From an uncultured Flavobacteriales bacterium (GTDB lineage Bacteria; Bacteroidota; Bacteroidia; Flavobacteriales; Crocinitomicaceae), in contig CAMLET010000090.1 in the NCBI GenBank assembly GCA_946479125.1, forward strand, positions 1 through 9,474: a DNA stretch of 9,474 nucleotides. Direction: 5' to 3'. Of the stretch, positions 6,817 to 9,474 are shown in pieces; the first letter of the stretch is position 1; the number at the start of each line of letters is the position of its first letter. The notes beneath the pieces are model-generated. The model ran no database searches and was not told where the DNA came from. It saw only the letters and a list, made by a program, of their open reading frames with translations. The position numbers and the translations under genes are program-made.

Positions 6817-7820
6817 TCGTTGATCTCGTATTCCTGAATCAATTTTGTGTACGGTGTTTTTAATAATTCCTCCAAAGTTACATCATATTGTTCCATGTAG
6901 CTATGAATAATTCTCCATCCGATGAACTGTCCCAGCCTGTCGGGTGTTTTTTCTCCATCTGGTAATCCTGATGTGAACGGAGCTTCATGCAGCATGTTTT
7001 GCTTTACTTTTTCTTCCTTAGAATACAGTAACTTGTTCTTTACCAGATAATCCCAAAACGCGCGTTCGTTTTTCAGATCCCACTCGTAGTTCTTTTTACT
7101 TTGACGAAGAATAATTTCTTCCCCTTTTTCAGGAAATGCTGCCTCGGTTAAATAGAGCACTTTTCCCCATTTCACCATGGCTTCAATAAGGTAAGCATCT
7201 TCTTTTTCTTCTGTCATATGGGTTAGAACCCAGGCAGTAACGGCATCGCGCTCCAAATAGATCGGGTCCATTGCTTCTTTGATGTAAGCATAAAAGTTAT
7301 CGCTTGGTAATTCCTTAATAACGTCTGTTTTTCCTCCCAAGTAACGTTCAAGCCCCATGCAAAGCGCGTTTTCCGTGCAATATGCACTTGATGAGAAATA
7401 ACTATTGGTATAAAAAATACCTTGAGGGAATTTACTATTCGGAAAGTGAAATTTCAGATTTTTGAAACCGTTTACAATGTCAGCATGATTTTTTGATAGG
7501 TTGGGGAACTTCTGATGAATGCGTTTTTCAAGTCGTTTTACGTAATCTTCCTTGTAAAAATTATCCATCACCTCACTTGGATCCATTCCCGGATTTCCAC
7601 CAGCATTAAAACAGTAATACAACTGATACTGAATAATATTGTTGTATTTGTCGTCCACCTTACCCAAATCAGTTAAGCGATTTTTTGAGTAAAACAATGT
7701 TGAGTCTAAATTCGTGTATTCTACCTCCAACTTTACATCTGAAGCATCAATATCTAAAGGATCAGATCCGCAGCTTGTCAAGAATCCACCAATTAGTATA
7801 AAAAGAGCGTATTTTTTCAT
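6813..7820 (-). CDS. gldB: Gliding motility lipoprotein GldB
   Basis: 335 residues. A lipoprotein signal peptide is clear: MKKYALFILIGGF followed by the lipobox LTSC with the lipidated Cys at 17, then GSDP. The body follows the GldB pattern: CMGLERYLGG (154-163, equivalent to the family's L-YLG), LIEAMVKWGKVLYL (211-224), ERAFWDYLVKNKLLYS (252-267), EAPFTSGLP (279-287) and PDRLGQFIGWRIIHSYM (293-309). GldB is an essential gliding lipoprotein in Flavobacterium, functionally linked to the gliding/T9SS apparatus; its exact role is not known. The start is the ATG at 7818-7820, which begins the signal peptide; in-frame codons further upstream (to 7853) would run through the promoter element at 7832-7839. 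It is the first gene of a gldB-gldC unit and divergent from the beta-barrel gene. Confidence 0.95.
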   Translation of the reverse strand: MKKYALFILIGGFLTSCGSDPLDIDASDVKLEVEYTNLDSTLFYSKNRLTDLGKVDDKYNNIIQYQLYYCFNAGGNPGMDPSEVMDNFYKEDYVKRLEKRIHQKFPNLSKNHADIVNGFKNLKFHFPNSKFPQGIFYTNSYFSSSAYCTENALCMGLERYLGGKTDVIKELPSDNFYAYIKEAMDPIYLERDAVTAWVLTHMTEEKEDAYLIEAMVKWGKVLYLTEAAFPEKGEEIILRQSKKNYEWDLKNERAFWDYLVKNKLLYSKEEKVKQNMLHEAPFTSGLPDGEKTPDRLGQFIGWRIIHSYMEQYDVTLEELLKTPYTKLIQEYEINE

Positions 7821-7831
7821 GTTATAAATGT

Positions 7832-7839
7832 CAAAGTTA
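7832..7839 (-). promoter_or_regulatory. Bacteroidota -7 promoter element for gldB-gldC
   Basis: Read on the minus strand this is TAACTTTG, an exact TAnnTTTG match, ending 11 bases before the gldB ATG. That implies an extremely short leader. No clean -33 element is visible at the usual spacing. Confidence 0.55.
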
Positions 7840-7879
7840 AATTGGATCATCAATTTTGAATTCCTGTTTTTTGAACTAA

Positions 7880-7899
7880 ATCAGTTTAAAATTACTGAT
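7880..7899. repeat. Inverted repeat ATCAGT-N8-ACTGAT in the divergent promoter region
   Basis: ATCAGT (7880-7885) and ACTGAT (7894-7899) form a symmetrical pair around TTAAAATT, about 40 bases upstream of the gldB -7 box and 90 bases upstream of the opposing -7 box. The size and symmetry would suit a dimeric regulator, but six-base arms in AT-rich DNA can arise by chance. The rest of the 199-base gap between the two genes is AT-rich and shows no small gene. Confidence 0.3.
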
Positions 7900-7990
7900 G
7901 TTAGTTTGAATACAATTGAGAACGTTGATAAAAGTCACAACTTTTTAATTTTCAGCACACAGTTTCTGCTTTAATTTTATCGAAAGCAAT

Positions 7991-7998
7991 TATATTTG
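7991..7998 (+). promoter_or_regulatory. Bacteroidota -7 promoter element for the outer-membrane beta-barrel gene
   Basis: TATATTTG is an exact TAnnTTTG match ending 21 bases before the ATG at 8020. Upstream at about 7963-7968 is TTTCTG, a weak candidate for the -33 element at about 22 bases. The element overlaps an in-frame TTG (7996), which argues that translation begins at the later ATG. Confidence 0.6.
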
Positions 7999-8019
7999 TG
8001 CAATAATTTAGACGACACT

Positions 8020-8829
8020 ATGAAAAAATTACTTTGTACTGTTTTGTTACTGAGCGCTGGAACTTCAGTTATGGCTCAAGATGCAGAAACAAAAGTTCAG
8101 GCAGGAATTACCTACCAAACAGGAATGAACTTTAACAAGCCAGGAACAAAAACTATCGCTAGAGATGGTGTTGGTGCAGTAAACTCTATTGGTTTAGTAC
8201 TTAACTTCCCTTTTACACCAAATATCGGTTTGGCAACAGGTTTAGAGTTCGATTTCGAATCGTTCAAGTACTCGATGAACAATGATCTTTACTATCGTTA
8301 CATTGATACGGATATCTTGAAAAAACAAGATGAACAAACAGGTTCTGTTTTGTACCGTGTAACTGAGCGTAAGCAAAAAGCAATTTACGGATCTATTCCT
8401 ACAATGTTATTGTTCAGAACAAATGCTCTTGGAGATTTCAGATACTACGGTAAGTTTGGAGCCCGCACTTCTTTCTTGTTGGGTAACACTATTTTCGATA
8501 AAGGATTTAACTTGGCTGGAGATACTTTGGGCGGAACTCAAACTTCTCAAAAAAACGATGAAATGAAAGCAAAAGGAGATATGTTCTTTATGCGTTCGAC
8601 AATCGGTATCGCTGGAGGTGCTGAGTGGAATTTCACTGGAAGTACTTCACTTTATGCTGAGGTTGGATTCTACTACGGATTCACACCAGTTCACTACGGT
8701 GAAGCTGTTACAGGTGACGACAGAGAAAGAGATATGACGTTGTTCCAATATGCAGGTGGACAACCAGACTATACAACGCTAAGTGCTAAGCAAAAACAAA
8801 TCCTTCTGAAAGTAGGGATCTTGTTCTAA
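8020..8829 (+). CDS. Outer-membrane beta-barrel protein (porin-like/PorT-like superfamily)
   Basis: 269 residues. The signal peptide is MKKLLCTVLLLSAGTSVMA with likely cleavage before Gln20. The mature part has alternating polar and hydrophobic strands rich in Gly and aromatic residues: VQAGITYQTGMNF, SIGLVLNFPF, IGLATGLEFDFESF, GSIPTMLLFR, DFRYYGKFGART, STIGIAGGAEWNF, SLYAEVGFYYGF. It ends QILLKVGILF, with the C-terminal Phe typical of outer-membrane barrels. Eight to ten strands are likely, as in the Bacteroidota outer-membrane beta-barrel families (PF13568-like). I see no feature that identifies it as a named T9SS or gliding barrel. The ATG at 8020 is chosen because it starts the signal peptide; an in-frame TTG at 7996 lies within the promoter. 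Its strong promoter match and textbook terminator suggest a well-expressed single-gene unit. Confidence 0.85.
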   Translation: MKKLLCTVLLLSAGTSVMAQDAETKVQAGITYQTGMNFNKPGTKTIARDGVGAVNSIGLVLNFPFTPNIGLATGLEFDFESFKYSMNNDLYYRYIDTDILKKQDEQTGSVLYRVTERKQKAIYGSIPTMLLFRTNALGDFRYYGKFGARTSFLLGNTIFDKGFNLAGDTLGGTQTSQKNDEMKAKGDMFFMRSTIGIAGGAEWNFTGSTSLYAEVGFYYGFTPVHYGEAVTGDDRERDMTLFQYAGGQPDYTTLSAKQKQILLKVGILF

Positions 8830-8850
8830 GCTTGAATAAAAATATGGAGG

Positions 8851-8880
8851 ACTGCCAGTGAAAACTGGCAGTTTTTTTTT
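8851..8880 (+). terminator. Intrinsic (Rho-independent) terminator of the beta-barrel gene
   Basis: ACTGCCAGT (8851-8859), GAAA tetraloop, and ACTGGCAGT (8864-8872) form a perfect nine-pair stem followed directly by a run of nine T (8872-8880). It lies 21 bases after the stop codon and separates this gene from nadE. Confidence 0.92.
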
Positions 8881-8918
8881 CTTAAAAAGGTTAAAAAAGC
8901 TATAAGGATTCACATTTC

Positions 8919-8926
8919 TATGTTTC
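8919..8926 (+). promoter_or_regulatory. Possible -7 element for nadE
   Basis: TATGTTTC matches TAnnTTTG at all but the last base and lies 28 bases before the nadE ATG. A second near-match, TAGTTTTA, is at 8933-8940. nadE needs its own promoter because a strong terminator precedes it, but neither candidate is decisive. Confidence 0.3.
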
Positions 8927-8954
8927 CTTTTTTAGTTTTAGGACATTGAAGGTT

Positions 8955-9474
8955 ATGAATGAAGTTAAGGTAGTATCACACATCGTAGATTGGATGACAA
9001 CTTATGCTCAAAATGCAAGAGCTAAAGGGTTTGTTATAGGTATTTCTGGTGGAGTAGATTCTGCTCTAACATCAACATTATGCGCTTTGACAGGTTTAGA
9101 AGTAACAGTTGTTTCTTTGCCGATTCATCAAAAGTCAGCTGAACTAAACAGGGCAGAACTGCATATTCAATGGTTAACTGAGAATTTTTCAAATGTAAAA
9201 TCGGTTAATGTAGAATTATCGGTAACATTTGATGCGCTTACCAAAGCGCTGCCGACTATTTCAGCCGATCATTTTTTGGCAATGGCGAATACACGTGCGC
9301 GTTTACGAATGACAACCTTGTATGCGATTGCGCAGCCATTATCTTGTCTTGTTGCCGGAACCGGAAATAAGATCGAGGATTTTGGAGTTGGTTTTTATAC
9401 CAAGTACGGCGATGGCGGTGTAGATCTAAGTCCGATTGCGGATTTAACAAAAACGCAGGTTAGAGCCTTGTCTC
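8955..9474 (+). CDS. nadE: NAD+ synthetase, ammonia-dependent type (3' partial)
   Basis: 173 codons are visible before the right edge, roughly two-thirds of a typical 260-275-residue enzyme. NadE carries out the last step of NAD synthesis: ATP-dependent amidation of deamido-NAD through an adenylated intermediate, in the cytoplasm. The PP-loop SGGVDSA (31-37) binds ATP pyrophosphate. NTRARLRM (112-119) and GTGNKIEDFG with YTKYGDGG and DLSPIADL (135-164) are hallmark NadE stretches. The protein begins about 25 residues before the PP-loop, so there is no N-terminal nitrilase/glutaminase domain; it should use ammonia, as in other flavobacterial short-form enzymes. The start ATG at 8955 is in frame with all motifs; the ATG at 8959 is out of frame. 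As I recall, flavobacteria often carry nadE directly upstream of gldB; here the two are close but divergent, with the barrel gene between. Confidence 0.95.
   Translation, partial: MNEVKVVSHIVDWMTTYAQNARAKGFVIGISGGVDSALTSTLCALTGLEVTVVSLPIHQKSAELNRAELHIQWLTENFSNVKSVNVELSVTFDALTKALPTISADHFLAMANTRARLRMTTLYAIAQPLSCLVAGTGNKIEDFGVGFYTKYGDGGVDLSPIADLTKTQVRALS

Noticed and set aside
9256..9450. Minus-strand open frame at the right edge
   Set aside because: It is antisense to nadE, including the GTGNKIEDFG region, and is rich in Arg/His/Gln from reverse-read codons.

Overview
The window comes from a member of the Bacteroidota, most likely order Flavobacteriales. It is AT-rich. It encodes a protein with a type B C-terminal sorting domain for the type IX secretion system (T9SS), the gliding-motility proteins GldB and GldC, and a DPP11-type S46 dipeptidyl-peptidase. 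At least three genes are preceded by the Bacteroidota -7 promoter element TAnnTTTG, and none of the starts has a convincing Shine-Dalgarno sequence. Some features recall Fluviicola/Crocinitomicaceae, but the genus cannot be fixed from the sequence alone.

Layout, left to right. (1) Bases 2-3328, plus strand: the 3' part of a large surface protein, with a C-type-lectin domain, eleven Ig-like modules, a PKD domain and a T9SS sorting domain. Its centre is an exact modular repeat, C-A-B-C-A-B-C, with a 678-bp period. (2) A hairpin with a partial tandem copy separates it from a convergent minus-strand gene (3395-4039) for an unrecognised five-helix membrane protein. (3) Bases 4218-6338, plus strand: a complete secreted S46 peptidase whose specificity position is Arg, as in DPP11. 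(4) A perfect 32-bp GC-rich palindrome separates it from the convergent minus-strand pair gldB-gldC (7820 down to 6405). (5) A divergent promoter region (7821-8019) leads to a plus-strand outer-membrane beta-barrel gene (8020-8829) with a textbook intrinsic terminator. (6) The 5' two-thirds of nadE (8955 to the right edge) completes the window.

Functionally this is mostly cell-envelope biology: a T9SS-exported adhesin-like protein, two components linked to the gliding/T9SS machinery, an outer-membrane barrel, and a periplasmic peptidase that releases Asp/Glu-containing dipeptides. nadE is housekeeping, but it is a known neighbour of gldB in flavobacteria. I see no CRISPR array, rRNA, tRNA, transposase, phage gene or defence system. 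No stretch longer than about 200 bases lacks a gene. I found no convincing novel multi-gene system. The most unusual items are the exact higher-order repeat in the adhesin, the 32-bp palindrome and the unidentified membrane protein.
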